Source: Myxococcales bacterium
Lineage (GTDB): Bacteria; Myxococcota_A; Polyangia; Polyangiales; Polyangiaceae
DNA length: 64,000 nt
Assembly (NCBI GenBank): GCA_016712525.1
Contig: JADJQX010000007.1
Coordinates: forward strand, 1,054,001-1,118,000
Direction of reading: 5' to 3'
In this document: positions 8,268-16,419 of the stretch, piece after piece
How the letters are laid out: every line of letters begins with the position of its first letter
How positions within the stretch are numbered: the stretch's first letter is position 1
Translations under genes and position numbers: made by a program
Notes under the pieces: model-generated
Told to the model about the DNA's origin: nothing
Seen by the model: the letters and a program-made list of their open reading frames with translations, nothing else
Databases searched by the model: none

Positions 8268-8759
8268 TTACTGAAGGTTTTGGGCGAGCGTCTTCGGCTC
8301 TTGGCGGAAAAGGATCTCGACCTTGTTCGCGTCGACCACGCGGGTGACGACACCGTCTCCGAATTTGGAGTGGTGGACGAGGTCGCCTTCGGAGAAGGCC
8401 TCGGAGACGCGGTACGGGCGGAACTCGGAAGGGGTCTTTCCACTGACGGCCTTCTCCCAGAAACGCTCGCGGGAGACGCGCTCTTCCTCGGCGCGGACCG
8501 CCGCGGCGCGCACGCCGCCAGCGGGGCGAGGGGAGGACGAGCCACTGGCCGCGCGAGGCTTGGCCTCGGAGACCCCGCGCTCGCGGGGGGCCTTCTCGCC
8601 CGGCAGACGCGGCCGGTAGTTGTGATGCGAGCCGCACGTCGAGCACTCGACGCGGACCGGCGTGTTGCCGACCATCGCGATGATGCGATGGTTCAGGATC
8701 ATCTTGCACTTGGTGCAGTAACTATCGGCTTCCCCGCCCGTCTTGAGAGGCTTCGACAT
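8268..8759 (-). CDS. Zinc-ribbon protein with C-terminal beta-barrel motif
   Basis: The ATG at 8759 (MSKPLKTG) is chosen because a CxxC zinc knuckle follows at once: YCTKCKM and later VECSTCGS form a four-Cys ribbon in residues 14-42. A charged low-complexity linker follows. The C-terminal 40 residues (FSEGDLVHHSKFGDGVVTRVVDANKVEILF) have the shape of the small barrel seen in CarD- or UvrD-tail-like domains that touch RNA polymerase or nucleic acid. Proteins with this architecture are common in myxobacteria and have no established function. A transcription-linked role is an inference. The gene lies just upstream of, and is co-oriented with, the large hydrolase. Confidence 0.65.
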   Translation of the reverse strand: MSKPLKTGGEADSYCTKCKMILNHRIIAMVGNTPVRVECSTCGSHHNYRPRLPGEKAPRERGVSEAKPRAASGSSSPRPAGGVRAAAVRAEEERVSRERFWEKAVSGKTPSEFRPYRVSEAFSEGDLVHHSKFGDGVVTRVVDANKVEILFRQEPKTLAQNLQ

Positions 8760-8853
8760 TGGACTTCGGCCCCATAGCACACTCGTGGCGTCGGCGATCC
8801 GGTTCCGCGCGGAGAGACGTTTCGGCCCGCCGGTCGTCGGGCCGCGTCGGTCG

Positions 8854-9219
8854 TCAGGCCGCGCGCAGGATGCGGACGATCCCCTCGGCCGTGCTCGCGA
8901 TGGCGGCGTGCGAGGCCTCTCCGCGCGCGCACAAGAACACGGGGCCGTCGGAGTAGGCGAGGGGCTGAACGAGCACCGCGTCCCGCAGCTCGGAGATGCG
9001 GGTCGACACGGGGGCAGGATCGCTCTCGGCGAGGAGCGGTGCGTAGGCGGCGATTTCCTCGCAGACGGCCCACGAGCCCGCCCCCGCGACCACGATCCCC
9101 GACCCGTCGGCGAGCACCATGGCGTCGAGGTTCTCTCGCGCCCGCGCCGTGGCGAGCTGGTAGTGGAGCGCGACGAGGGGGTCGTCGCTGCGGTGCTGGC
9201 GTCGGTCGTGCGTGGTCAT
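8854..9219 (-). CDS. Small conserved hypothetical protein (roadblock-like segment)
   Basis: The ATG at 9219 gives a 121-residue protein beginning MTTHDRRQ. The middle, ARENLDAMVLADGSGIVVAGAG, looks like the strand-turn-strand of roadblock/LC7-type folds, which in myxobacteria bind small GTPases. The C-terminus has Ala-rich helices and ends IVRILRAA. The match is weak and no partner GTPase is adjacent. The gene diverges from pepP with about 160 bases between. Confidence 0.5.
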   Translation of the reverse strand: MTTHDRRQHRSDDPLVALHYQLATARARENLDAMVLADGSGIVVAGAGSWAVCEEIAAYAPLLAESDPAPVSTRISELRDAVLVQPLAYSDGPVFLCARGEASHAAIASTAEGIVRILRAA

Positions 9220-9378
9220 GAGGCGAATTTTCGGCCGCGGGGCGCGCCGGGGCCAAGTATTCGGGCGCTCGGTCGTCCCTCGGGCGAGGAAGCTCTTCGG
9301 TGCGCGCTTCGTGCTCTCCGAAGTCGTTGTGGAACCTCGGCCCACGTGGCAAGGAAGGAGACAGGAGTCCGTCGAAGC

Positions 9379-10725
9379 ATGTCCGAGTTCCCCCACACCG
9401 CGAAACGTGAGCTCTACAAGAATCGGCGCGCCGCCTTCGTCCGCGCCATGCGCGAGCACGAGCCCGCGTCCGTCGCCGTGCTCGCGGCGACTCCGGTGTG
9501 GCACCGCAACAGCGACGTCGAGCACGAGTACCGGCAAGACTCCGACGTGCACTACCTCACGGGCTTCGCGGAGCCCGAGAGCGTCGTCGTGCTCTCGTCC
9601 GACGCGGACGGCGCGCCCCGGATGACCCTCTTCGTTCGCCCACGCGATCCCGAGCGGGAGACCTGGGACGGCCCGCGCGCGGGCGTCGACGGCGCGGTCG
9701 CGGGCTTCGGCGCCGACAAGGCCTTCCCGATCTCCGAGCTTGCGACGGAGCTCCCCAAGCTGCTCGAGGACAAGCGGCGCCTCTACTACCGCGTCGGGCG
9801 CGATCGCACCTTCGACGACAAGGTCTTCGTCGCCCTCGACCGCGCGCGCGGGCGGGCGAAGCTCGGCCACGACTACCCGACCGAGCTCGTCGAGCCGGGC
9901 ACCATCGTGCACGAAATGCGCCTGTTCAAAGACGACGAGGGGCTCGCTTCGATGCGTCGCGCGGCCGAAATCACGGCGATCGCGCACGCGAAGTGCATGG
10001 CCGTGACGAAGCCCGGCATGCACGAGTACGAGGTCGAGGCCGTGCTGCTCGACACGTTCCGGCGCCACGGGAGCGAGCGCGCCGCCTACGGGAGCATCGT
10101 CGGCTCGGGGCCCAACGCGACGATCCTCCACTACCGATCGAACGACCGGAAGATGAACGACGGGGAGCTCCTCCTCATCGACGCGGGCTGCGAGTACGGG
10201 TACTACGCGAGCGACGTGACCCGCACGTTCCCCGTGTCGGGGACGTTCTCCGAGCCGCAGCGCAAGATCTACGAGCTCGTCCTCGCGGCCCAGCTCGCGG
10301 GCCTCCGAGCGACCACCCCCGGCGCCACCCTCGAGACGATCCATCAGGCGTGCGTCGAGGTACTCTCGAAGGGCCTGGTCGAGCTCGGGCTCCTCGCCGG
10401 ACCGCTCGACGAGGTCGTCCGCGAGGCGAAGTACAAGCGCTTCTACATGCACAAAACCAGCCATTTTCTCGGCATGGACGTGCACGACGTCGGGCGCTAC
10501 CACCTCGCGGGCAAGCCGCGCGAGCTCCGCCCCGGCATGGTGCTCACGGTCGAGCCCGGGCTCTACGTGAGCGCGAGCGACGAGACGGTCGACCCCCAGT
10601 GGCGCGGCATCGGCGTCCGCATCGAGGACGACTTGCTCGTCACGGAGAGTGGGCACGAGAACCTCACCCGAGCGATCCCGAAGACGGTCGCCGAGGTCGA
10701 GGCCGCGTGCCGCGCGACCGTGTGA
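9379..10725 (+). CDS. pepP: Xaa-Pro aminopeptidase
   Basis: A 448-residue M24-family peptidase that removes an N-terminal residue preceding proline. The N-terminal creatinase-like domain contains DVHYLTGF. The C-terminal pita-bread domain has the five metal ligands in the right order: Asp in LLIDAGCEYG, Asp in YASDVTRTF, His in TSHFLGMDVHD, Glu in TVEPGLYV and Glu in GVRIEDDLLV. The length fits E. coli PepP (441 residues). The ATG at 9379 follows GGAAGGAGACAGGAG, a strong ribosome-binding region. Cytosolic, probably a dimanganese enzyme. It stands alone. Confidence 0.93.
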   Translation: MSEFPHTAKRELYKNRRAAFVRAMREHEPASVAVLAATPVWHRNSDVEHEYRQDSDVHYLTGFAEPESVVVLSSDADGAPRMTLFVRPRDPERETWDGPRAGVDGAVAGFGADKAFPISELATELPKLLEDKRRLYYRVGRDRTFDDKVFVALDRARGRAKLGHDYPTELVEPGTIVHEMRLFKDDEGLASMRRAAEITAIAHAKCMAVTKPGMHEYEVEAVLLDTFRRHGSERAAYGSIVGSGPNATILHYRSNDRKMNDGELLLIDAGCEYGYYASDVTRTFPVSGTFSEPQRKIYELVLAAQLAGLRATTPGATLETIHQACVEVLSKGLVELGLLAGPLDEVVREAKYKRFYMHKTSHFLGMDVHDVGRYHLAGKPRELRPGMVLTVEPGLYVSASDETVDPQWRGIGVRIEDDLLVTESGHENLTRAIPKTVAEVEAACRATV

Positions 10726-10775
10726 CGCTCGACCCGCGCTCGTGACGCCGGCCGCGAGCGCCGCCGACCACCGAG

Positions 10776-11306
10776 CTACACGTTCGTGCCGAGTGGCGGG
10801 AGCGCGCCCTCGTCGCCGGGGAGCGTGCTGTCGTCGGCCTGGACCCTCCGACGGCGTGACGCTCTCCATTTTGCCCACATGTAGGCGAGCCAGCCCACGA
10901 CGAATCCCAAGACGGCGCCGACGAGGATCGAGCCGACGATCCAGTCGAGGAGGAGCGAAGGGGCCTCGTCGAGCACCCGAGCGCGGGTGAGGGCGGCCCA
11001 ATGCCCGGTGCGGAGCACGTGGGACGCTTGGACCTCGGCGAGGACGATGAAGGGCAAAATGACGATGTTCGACACACGCGAACCGAGGAACGCGTAGAGC
11101 CGGTTTCGCCGCAGCACCGTCGCGAGGGCGAGGGCGATCGGCCCGTGGACCCCGACGGCCGGGCTGCACCCGGCAAACACCCCGAGAAATACGGCCTCTC
11201 CGACCTCGCGGGGCGACGCACGCTCGTTCTTCGCGCGCCGCACGAGACGCCGCACCCGCACGGCGAGGCGGGAAACGAAGGAGCGCCTGCGCGGAGCACG
11301 AGCCAT
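10776..11306 (-). CDS. DUF2062 membrane protein
   Basis: The ATG at 11306 (MARAPRRRS) gives 176 residues. The N-terminal basic region is followed by the DUF2062 pattern: a short Pro/Gly-containing re-entrant segment (FLGVFAGCSPAVGVHG), then LALATVLRRNRL and SNIVILPFIVLAEV, and a final transmembrane helix (IVGSILVGAVLGFVVGWLAYMW) before a basic cytosolic tail. The family occurs next to glycosyltransferases in some bacteria, but its biochemical role is not established. Divergent from xerC with 92 bases between. Confidence 0.8.
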   Translation of the reverse strand: MARAPRRRSFVSRLAVRVRRLVRRAKNERASPREVGEAVFLGVFAGCSPAVGVHGPIALALATVLRRNRLYAFLGSRVSNIVILPFIVLAEVQASHVLRTGHWAALTRARVLDEAPSLLLDWIVGSILVGAVLGFVVGWLAYMWAKWRASRRRRVQADDSTLPGDEGALPPLGTNV

Positions 11307-11398
11307 GGGCTCATCGTACCAAAAGCTCGACCCTCCGACGAACGGGGCGTCGGGTGGCCTTTTTGGCACGGGCGCTCGGTCGCGGTAGAGTCGTCCGC

Positions 11399-12361
11399 GT
11401 GAACTTCGACGAGGCCCGGAGGCGGTTCGGCGAGTACCAAAAGGCCGAGCGGAACGCGTCGCCGAACACGCGGGCGGCCTACGAGAGGGATCTCGTCGCG
11501 CTCGAGGGGTTTCTTCGCGAGCGAAAGGGGCTCGCGGAGGACGCACCGGTGCCCGTCGCGCTCGTCGATCTGTACGTCCTTCGCGGCCACCTCGGGGCGC
11601 TCGCGCGGACCCACGCGCCGTCGTCGATCGCTCGAAAAATCGCGGCTATTCGCTCGTTTTTTCGCTTCTTGTCCGATCGAGGCCTCGTCCGCCAGGACCC
11701 CTCCGAGGAGCTCGCGAGCCCCAAGGTTCGGAGGCCTCTGCCGACGTTCCTCTCGGTGGACGCGGCCAAAGAGGTCGTGGAGGCCCCCACGGCCGGCGAC
11801 GCTCACCCCGCCGTGGCCGCGCGCGACCGAGCGGCGATGGAGCTCCTGTACGGCGCCGGGGTCCGTGTGAGCGAGCTGTCGGGCCTCGACCTCGGGGACA
11901 TCGACCTCGGCGCTCAGCGGGCGCGTGTGCTCGGCAAGGGCCGCAAAGAACGACTCGTGCCGTTCGGGGAGGCAGCGGCCAGCGCCCTGCGAGAGTACCT
12001 CGCGCTCCGCGACGCGTTTCGTCACCCACGAACCGGGGAGCTCGATCCGAGGGCGCTCTTCGTCTCGGTGCGAGGGCGGCGCCTCAACGTCCGGGCCGTC
12101 CAGCTCTTCGTGCGGGCCTACGGCGCCCAAGGGGCAGGGCGCGCCGACCTCCACCCTCACGCCCTTCGTCACACTTGTGCGACCCACCTGCTCGACGGCG
12201 GCGCCGACCTCCGCGCGATCCAGGAGGTGCTCGGCCATGCGTCGCTCTCGACGACGCAGAAGTACACCCACGTGTCGGTCGAGCATCTGCTCGCGGTGTA
12301 CGACAAGGCGCACCCGCTCGCGCGAGGGAAGCTCCCGAAGGTCGGCGGCGGGGAAGGCTGA
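11399..12361 (+). CDS. xerC: Tyrosine recombinase XerC/XerD
   Basis: The GTG at 11399 starts a protein of 320 residues, normal for Xer recombinases. The N-terminal core-binding domain (FGEYQKAERNASPNTRAAYERDL) precedes a catalytic domain with Arg in GAGVRVSEL (near residue 156), Lys in GKGRKERLV, HxxR in HPHALRHTCATHLL, His in LGHASLSTTQ and the nucleophile Tyr in KYTHVS (near residue 290). Xer proteins resolve chromosome dimers at dif with FtsK. No dif-like site was recognised here. The neighbours are ordinary chromosomal genes, which argues for a housekeeping recombinase and not a mobile-element integrase. XerC and XerD are hard to separate by eye. Confidence 0.88.
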   Translation: MNFDEARRRFGEYQKAERNASPNTRAAYERDLVALEGFLRERKGLAEDAPVPVALVDLYVLRGHLGALARTHAPSSIARKIAAIRSFFRFLSDRGLVRQDPSEELASPKVRRPLPTFLSVDAAKEVVEAPTAGDAHPAVAARDRAAMELLYGAGVRVSELSGLDLGDIDLGAQRARVLGKGRKERLVPFGEAAASALREYLALRDAFRHPRTGELDPRALFVSVRGRRLNVRAVQLFVRAYGAQGAGRADLHPHALRHTCATHLLDGGADLRAIQEVLGHASLSTTQKYTHVSVEHLLAVYDKAHPLARGKLPKVGGGEG

Positions 12362-12427
12362 TCCGGGGCGTCTCCCGGCCCGAAAAATCTGACCCGCATT
12401 TCGGCGGCCCTGAACTAGGGTGCACCC

Positions 12428-14719
12428 GTGCTCGTCCGCTGGGTCCGTCGGTCACAGCTCACCCTCGGAGGCGCCATCTTCGGCGCCCTTTGGGTCTCCC
12501 TCGTCGAGGCGCGCGCCGCCGGAGCGCTCGACACCGATCTGCCCCCGCTCGGGCCTCTCTTCCTGGCGGCGCTGGGCCTCGTGGCCCCGCTCGCGCTCGT
12601 CGTAGGGCTCGTCGTGGCGGTGGCGAGCCTCTTCTTCGAGCCGGGCGAGATCTCGTCGCCGCGCGAGCTCCTCCACGCCGTCCGGGAGGCCCCGGTGCTC
12701 GAACGCTCGCGGACCGCGGCGATCGCACCGCTCTCCGTGATCGCGGCGTTCGTGTTCGTGGTGGTCACTTCGCACATCGGCCACACGCGCCTCGCCGAGG
12801 GGAAGCCGCTCGAAGCCGGAGTGGTGCTCGGTGCGTTCACCATCGGCCTCGTGGTCGTGCTCCTCGGCGCGGTGCTCGCGCTCGCGCCCCTCCTTCGTCG
12901 TGCGCTCGCCTACGGCGCCGAGAAGAGCTCCGCGTTCGTCGACCCCGTGAGCACGACCCTCGCCGCGCTCGTGCCGGTCACGCTCCTCTTCGCGTACGGA
13001 GTGTCCGCGGGCGACACGAGCGGAGGAGGTCCGGGGCCGTTCGCGATCCTCGGTGTGCTGAAGCGCCCCGAGCTCGATCTCCGCCCGGTCGGCCACGCCC
13101 TCGTCCTCGCCGCCTTTGGGTATGCGGCCGCGGTCGGGTTTCGGAAGAGCCGCGTCGTCGCGCCGTCCGTGGCGCTCTTCATGGTGCTCTTCGGGGTCGC
13201 CGCGACCGCGCGCGACGCCACCCTGATGAACCAAAAACCCGAGCTTTCTCGTGGGCTTGCACGCTCTGCTCCGCTCGGCAAGATCGGCCTCGCCGTGCTG
13301 CGCGCCGCGACCGATCGGGACCACGACGGAGCCTCTCCGCTCTTCGGCGGCGGCGACTGCGACGACCACGACCGCGCTCGATACCCCGAGGCGGTCGACG
13401 TCCCGGGCAACGGCATCGACGAAGACTGCTCGGGCGCCGACACCCCGCTCCCCGCGCCGAAAGAGCCCCCTAAGGTCGCCGCCGCACCCAAAAAGAAGCG
13501 GCGGCTCAACGTGGTCCTCATCACGGTCGACACGCTCCGCATCGACCTCGGCTTCATGGGCTACAAGAAGCCCGTGAGCCCGAACATGGACCGCCTCGCG
13601 GAGAAGGGCGCGGTCTTCGAGCGCGCCTACGCGATGGCGTCGTACACGGGGAAGAGCCTCGGCCCGCTCCTCATCGGCAAATACCCGAGCGAGACGCTCC
13701 GGGACGGTGGCCACTTCAACGTCTACTCCCCGAAGAACGTCTTCGTCGCCGAGCGCGCCAAAGACGCGGGCTACGCCACGCTCGGGGCGATGTCCCACTT
13801 CTATTTCCGGCACTCGTCGGGCCTCTCTCAGGGGTTCGACCGGTGGGATCTGTCGGCCATCCCTCCGGGCCTCGCCGACAACGACAACTCGGTGTCGAGC
13901 GAGGCACTCTCGAACGTGGTGCTCAAGATGCTCGAGGACCCGGCCCGAGCTCCGCAACCGAAAGACGCGGGCGCGAGCGAGGCGAGCGACGCGGGGGTGG
14001 AGCGGCCGTTTTTTGCCTGGTTCCACTACTTCGACCCTCACGCGCAGTACGCACCTCACCCCGAAGCCCCGAGCTTCTCCGACGGAGACAAGAGCCCCGC
14101 GGCCTGGGTGCACGCGCAGTACGACGCCGAGGTTTGGTACACGGACAAACACATCGGTCGGGTGCTCGATGCCATCGAGCGCTCGCCGTACGCCAAGGAC
14201 ACCGCGATCGTGCTCACGGCCGACCATGGCGAGGCCCTCGGGGACCACGGCATGAGCTGGCACGGCGCCGAGATCTGGGAGTCGCTCGTCCGCGTACCCT
14301 TGGTCGTCTACGTGCCCGGCATCGCCCCGAGGCGCATTCCCTTGAAGCGCTCGCACATCGATCTCGCCCCCACGCTGCTCGAGCTCATGGGGATCGAGGC
14401 AGGCGAGGGAGAGCTCTCCGGCCAGAGCCTCGTGCCCGAGGTGGAGGGCGAGGGCGACCTTCAGGAGCGCGACGTCTACGTCGACATGCCGATCGGGCCG
14501 TTCAACGGCACGCGCCGCGCGCTCATCACGGGGCCGACCCCGGGCACGAAGATCATCAACCTCGGGGGCTCGCAATACCAGCTCTTCGACCTGGGCTCCG
14601 ACCCGGGGGAGCTGAAGGACTTGGCGAAAGACAAGGAGAAGCTCGAACCGATGAAGGCCGCGATGCAGGCCTACCGAGCGCGCTTGCGGGAGATCGAGGT
14701 CAAGCCGGCGGAGAACTGA
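12428..14719 (+). CDS. Membrane-anchored sulfatase-fold (alkaline phosphatase superfamily) protein with MopE-type metal-binding insert
   Basis: A 763-residue protein from a GTG at 12428. About 290 residues of N-terminal hydrophobic helices (VSLVEA, GPLFLAALGLVAPLAL, VVVTSHIGHTR) form a membrane domain. Residues 298-338 carry DRDHDGAS, GGDCDDHD and IDEDCSGAD, the pattern of the MopE putative metal-binding motif. The sulfatase fold starts at LNVVLITVDTLR and continues through PNMDRLAEKG, WFHYFDPHAQY and LTADHGEALGDHG with the usual metal-binding Asp and His residues. The position where sulfatases have Cys/Ser-x-Pro-x-Arg reads TGKSL, so the formylglycine site is absent and a Thr may be the nucleophile, as in phosphoethanolamine or phosphoglycerol transferases. 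The active site would face the periplasm. Confidence 0.78.
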   Translation: MLVRWVRRSQLTLGGAIFGALWVSLVEARAAGALDTDLPPLGPLFLAALGLVAPLALVVGLVVAVASLFFEPGEISSPRELLHAVREAPVLERSRTAAIAPLSVIAAFVFVVVTSHIGHTRLAEGKPLEAGVVLGAFTIGLVVVLLGAVLALAPLLRRALAYGAEKSSAFVDPVSTTLAALVPVTLLFAYGVSAGDTSGGGPGPFAILGVLKRPELDLRPVGHALVLAAFGYAAAVGFRKSRVVAPSVALFMVLFGVAATARDATLMNQKPELSRGLARSAPLGKIGLAVLRAATDRDHDGASPLFGGGDCDDHDRARYPEAVDVPGNGIDEDCSGADTPLPAPKEPPKVAAAPKKKRRLNVVLITVDTLRIDLGFMGYKKPVSPNMDRLAEKGAVFERAYAMASYTGKSLGPLLIGKYPSETLRDGGHFNVYSPKNVFVAERAKDAGYATLGAMSHFYFRHSSGLSQGFDRWDLSAIPPGLADNDNSVSSEALSNVVLKMLEDPARAPQPKDAGASEASDAGVERPFFAWFHYFDPHAQYAPHPEAPSFSDGDKSPAAWVHAQYDAEVWYTDKHIGRVLDAIERSPYAKDTAIVLTADHGEALGDHGMSWHGAEIWESLVRVPLVVYVPGIAPRRIPLKRSHIDLAPTLLELMGIEAGEGELSGQSLVPEVEGEGDLQERDVYVDMPIGPFNGTRRALITGPTPGTKIINLGGSQYQLFDLGSDPGELKDLAKDKEKLEPMKAAMQAYRARLREIEVKPAEN

Positions 14720-14728
14720 GCTCGGCTC

Positions 14729-15319
14729 TCAGGCCGCGGCGCTCGTGCCGACCATCGTCGCCGCGAGCCCCTCGCGGAGCTTCGAGCGCGCGCGGTGGAG
14801 GCGCGAACGAACCGCGCTCTCGGTGAGCTTCATGCGGTCGGCGATCTCCTGGAGCGCGAGATCCTCGTGGTAGTGGAGCACCACGACGTCGCGGTAGTCG
14901 TCAGGGAGCGTGTCGACGGCGTCTTTCACGACGGCGGCGGCGCGGCGCGAGGAGAGCAGCTCGTCCGACGAGGGCTTGTGGGGCGTGCGGGCGCTGAGCG
15001 AGTCGAGGTCCTCGATGTCGTGCCCGAAGGTCACGCGAGCCCGTAGGCGCCGCTGGGAACGCATCATCATGAGGGCCTCGTTCGCGGTCACGCGAAAGAG
15101 CCACGTGGAGAAGCTCGAGTCACCGCGGAACGAGCCGAGGCGACGAACGACCTGCACGAGCGTCGACTGAAGGAGGTCGCGTCGGTCCTCGTCCGACACC
15201 GGGTACCGCTGGAGCTGCTTCTCGACGTGAGGCGAGAGCATCGCCACGATCTGGTTCATCGCGGCGCGATCACCGGAGGTTGCACGGTCCATGAGGGCGG
15301 GGTCGATTCCGTAGGCCAT
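14729..15319 (-). CDS. RNA polymerase sigma factor, ECF/sigma-70 family
   Basis: The ATG at 15319 is preceded by AGGGGGAG, a strong ribosome-binding site, giving 196 residues. Region 2 reads DLLQSTLVQVVRRLGSFRG and FSTWLFRVTANEALMMMR. Region 4 reads LPDDYRDVVVLHYHEDLALQEIADRM then the recognition helix SAVRSRLHRARSKLRE. This is the compact two-domain layout of an extracytoplasmic-function sigma factor. No anti-sigma gene is adjacent: the gene is tail to tail with the sulfatase-fold gene and divergent from TPR proteins. Regulation is therefore not evident. Confidence 0.92.
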   Translation of the reverse strand: MAYGIDPALMDRATSGDRAAMNQIVAMLSPHVEKQLQRYPVSDEDRRDLLQSTLVQVVRRLGSFRGDSSFSTWLFRVTANEALMMMRSQRRLRARVTFGHDIEDLDSLSARTPHKPSSDELLSSRRAAAVVKDAVDTLPDDYRDVVVLHYHEDLALQEIADRMKLTESAVRSRLHRARSKLREGLAATMVGTSAAA

Positions 15320-15334
15320 GCTCCCCCTAATGCG

Positions 15335-15385
15335 ACCGCCGTGCCACTTGTAACTTGTTGAAATTAAACAAATATGGCGCGCCGT
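15335..15385 (-). promoter_or_regulatory. AT-rich divergent promoter region of the sigma factor
   Basis: Around 15350-15376 the sequence turns strongly AT-rich (TTGTTGAAATTAAACAAATAT on the + strand) within a very GC-rich chromosome. It lies 15-60 bases upstream of the sigma factor start and within the 172-base divergent gap. I cannot assign clear -35 and -10 boxes with standard spacing, so the promoter class is open. Confidence 0.35.
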
Positions 15386-15491
15386 AAGGTGTCCGATTTC
15401 CGACAGGTGACGGGAGCCGTGCAGGGGCGACGCCCGAAGGCCCCGGGGCGCGCGCTTTCGGCCCGGGCGCGTCCCCTGATAGAACAACGGC

Positions 15492-16418
15492 ATGGTCCTC
15501 GCGCTCGCTGTCCTCCTTCAAGTGGCCCAGCCGGCGTTCGGTCCGGCGCGCCCCGCCGAGTGCGCCAAAGCCGACGGCACGAGCGGCACCAACGTGTGGG
15601 ATCGGGCGCGCGCCCCCGAGCTCCGCGTCTACTGCGAGAAGCTCGCGGCCGCGACCTCGCTCCTCGTCGGTACGGGGCCCGTCTCGAGCGAGGTGCTCAC
15701 GCTCGTCGACGAGGCGGCGCGGGCGCGACCGGAGCGGGCCTCGCCCCACGTCTTGCGTGGCCGTGCGCTCGCACGGCTCGGTCGCCACGCCGAGGCGCTC
15801 GCGGCCTTCGAGCAAGCAAAAAAACGGGACGAGCGCGCGATCGAAGAGCCTCGCGCCCTCGCGACGTACGCCCACGGGCTCGCCCGCGCGGGGCGTCACG
15901 CGGAGGCCGTGCGGGCCTACAGGGCGCTCCTCCCGCGGGCCTCGCAGCTCGACGTCCACGAACGTGGCCAGGCGTACGTCTCGGCGGGGCTCCTCCTGCT
16001 CGCGGAGGGGCCGGCCTCGGCCGACGACGCCCTCGCCGTGCTTCGGCAGGCGCGGCGTGAGGCGCAGGAGTCGCTGCAGGTCCTCGCCGCGGTCGCCCTC
16101 GGGCTCGCCCTCGATCGCGTCGGAGAGGCCGAGCAGGCGCGCTCGCTCGTGGCAGAGCGGTTCGGTCGTGATCCCCGCCGTCACGAAGCGGCGTTCGCCG
16201 ACGCGAAGGCGCGCGAGGTGCTCGGCGTCCTGCCCGATCCGGCCGAGGAGCACGCCCTCCGAGCGATGCTCTTTGCCGAGGCCGACGCTCCACGCGCCGC
16301 GTCCCTCTTTCGAGAGTACGCCGAGAAGAGCACGAAGAAGACCTGGGAGGCGCACGCACGAAGACGCGCCGGCGCGCTCGAAGGGGCGCGCAAGCCCGCC
16401 GCCAAGAAGGGGCCGTGA
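15492..16418 (+). CDS. TPR-repeat protein
   Basis: A 308-residue protein with a short hydrophobic N-terminus (MVLALAVLLQVAQPAFG) that may be a signal peptide. From residue 60 on it is helical with TPR-type spacing: ASPHVLRGRALARLGRHAEALAAFEQA, ATYAHGLARAGRHAEAVRAYRAL, LGLALDRVGEAEQARSL. These repeats are protein-interaction scaffolds. The C-terminal tail is basic. The next TPR gene starts two bases after the stop, so the two form an operon. The partner and function are unknown. Confidence 0.72.
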   Translation: MVLALAVLLQVAQPAFGPARPAECAKADGTSGTNVWDRARAPELRVYCEKLAAATSLLVGTGPVSSEVLTLVDEAARARPERASPHVLRGRALARLGRHAEALAAFEQAKKRDERAIEEPRALATYAHGLARAGRHAEAVRAYRALLPRASQLDVHERGQAYVSAGLLLLAEGPASADDALAVLRQARREAQESLQVLAAVALGLALDRVGEAEQARSLVAERFGRDPRRHEAAFADAKAREVLGVLPDPAEEHALRAMLFAEADAPRAASLFREYAEKSTKKTWEAHARRRAGALEGARKPAAKKGP

Positions 16419-16419
16419 C

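Noticed and set aside
11399..12361. XerC-like gene as sign of an integrated element
   Set aside because: Flanking genes are ordinary chromosomal genes and I saw no attachment-site repeats, phage genes or shift in base composition.
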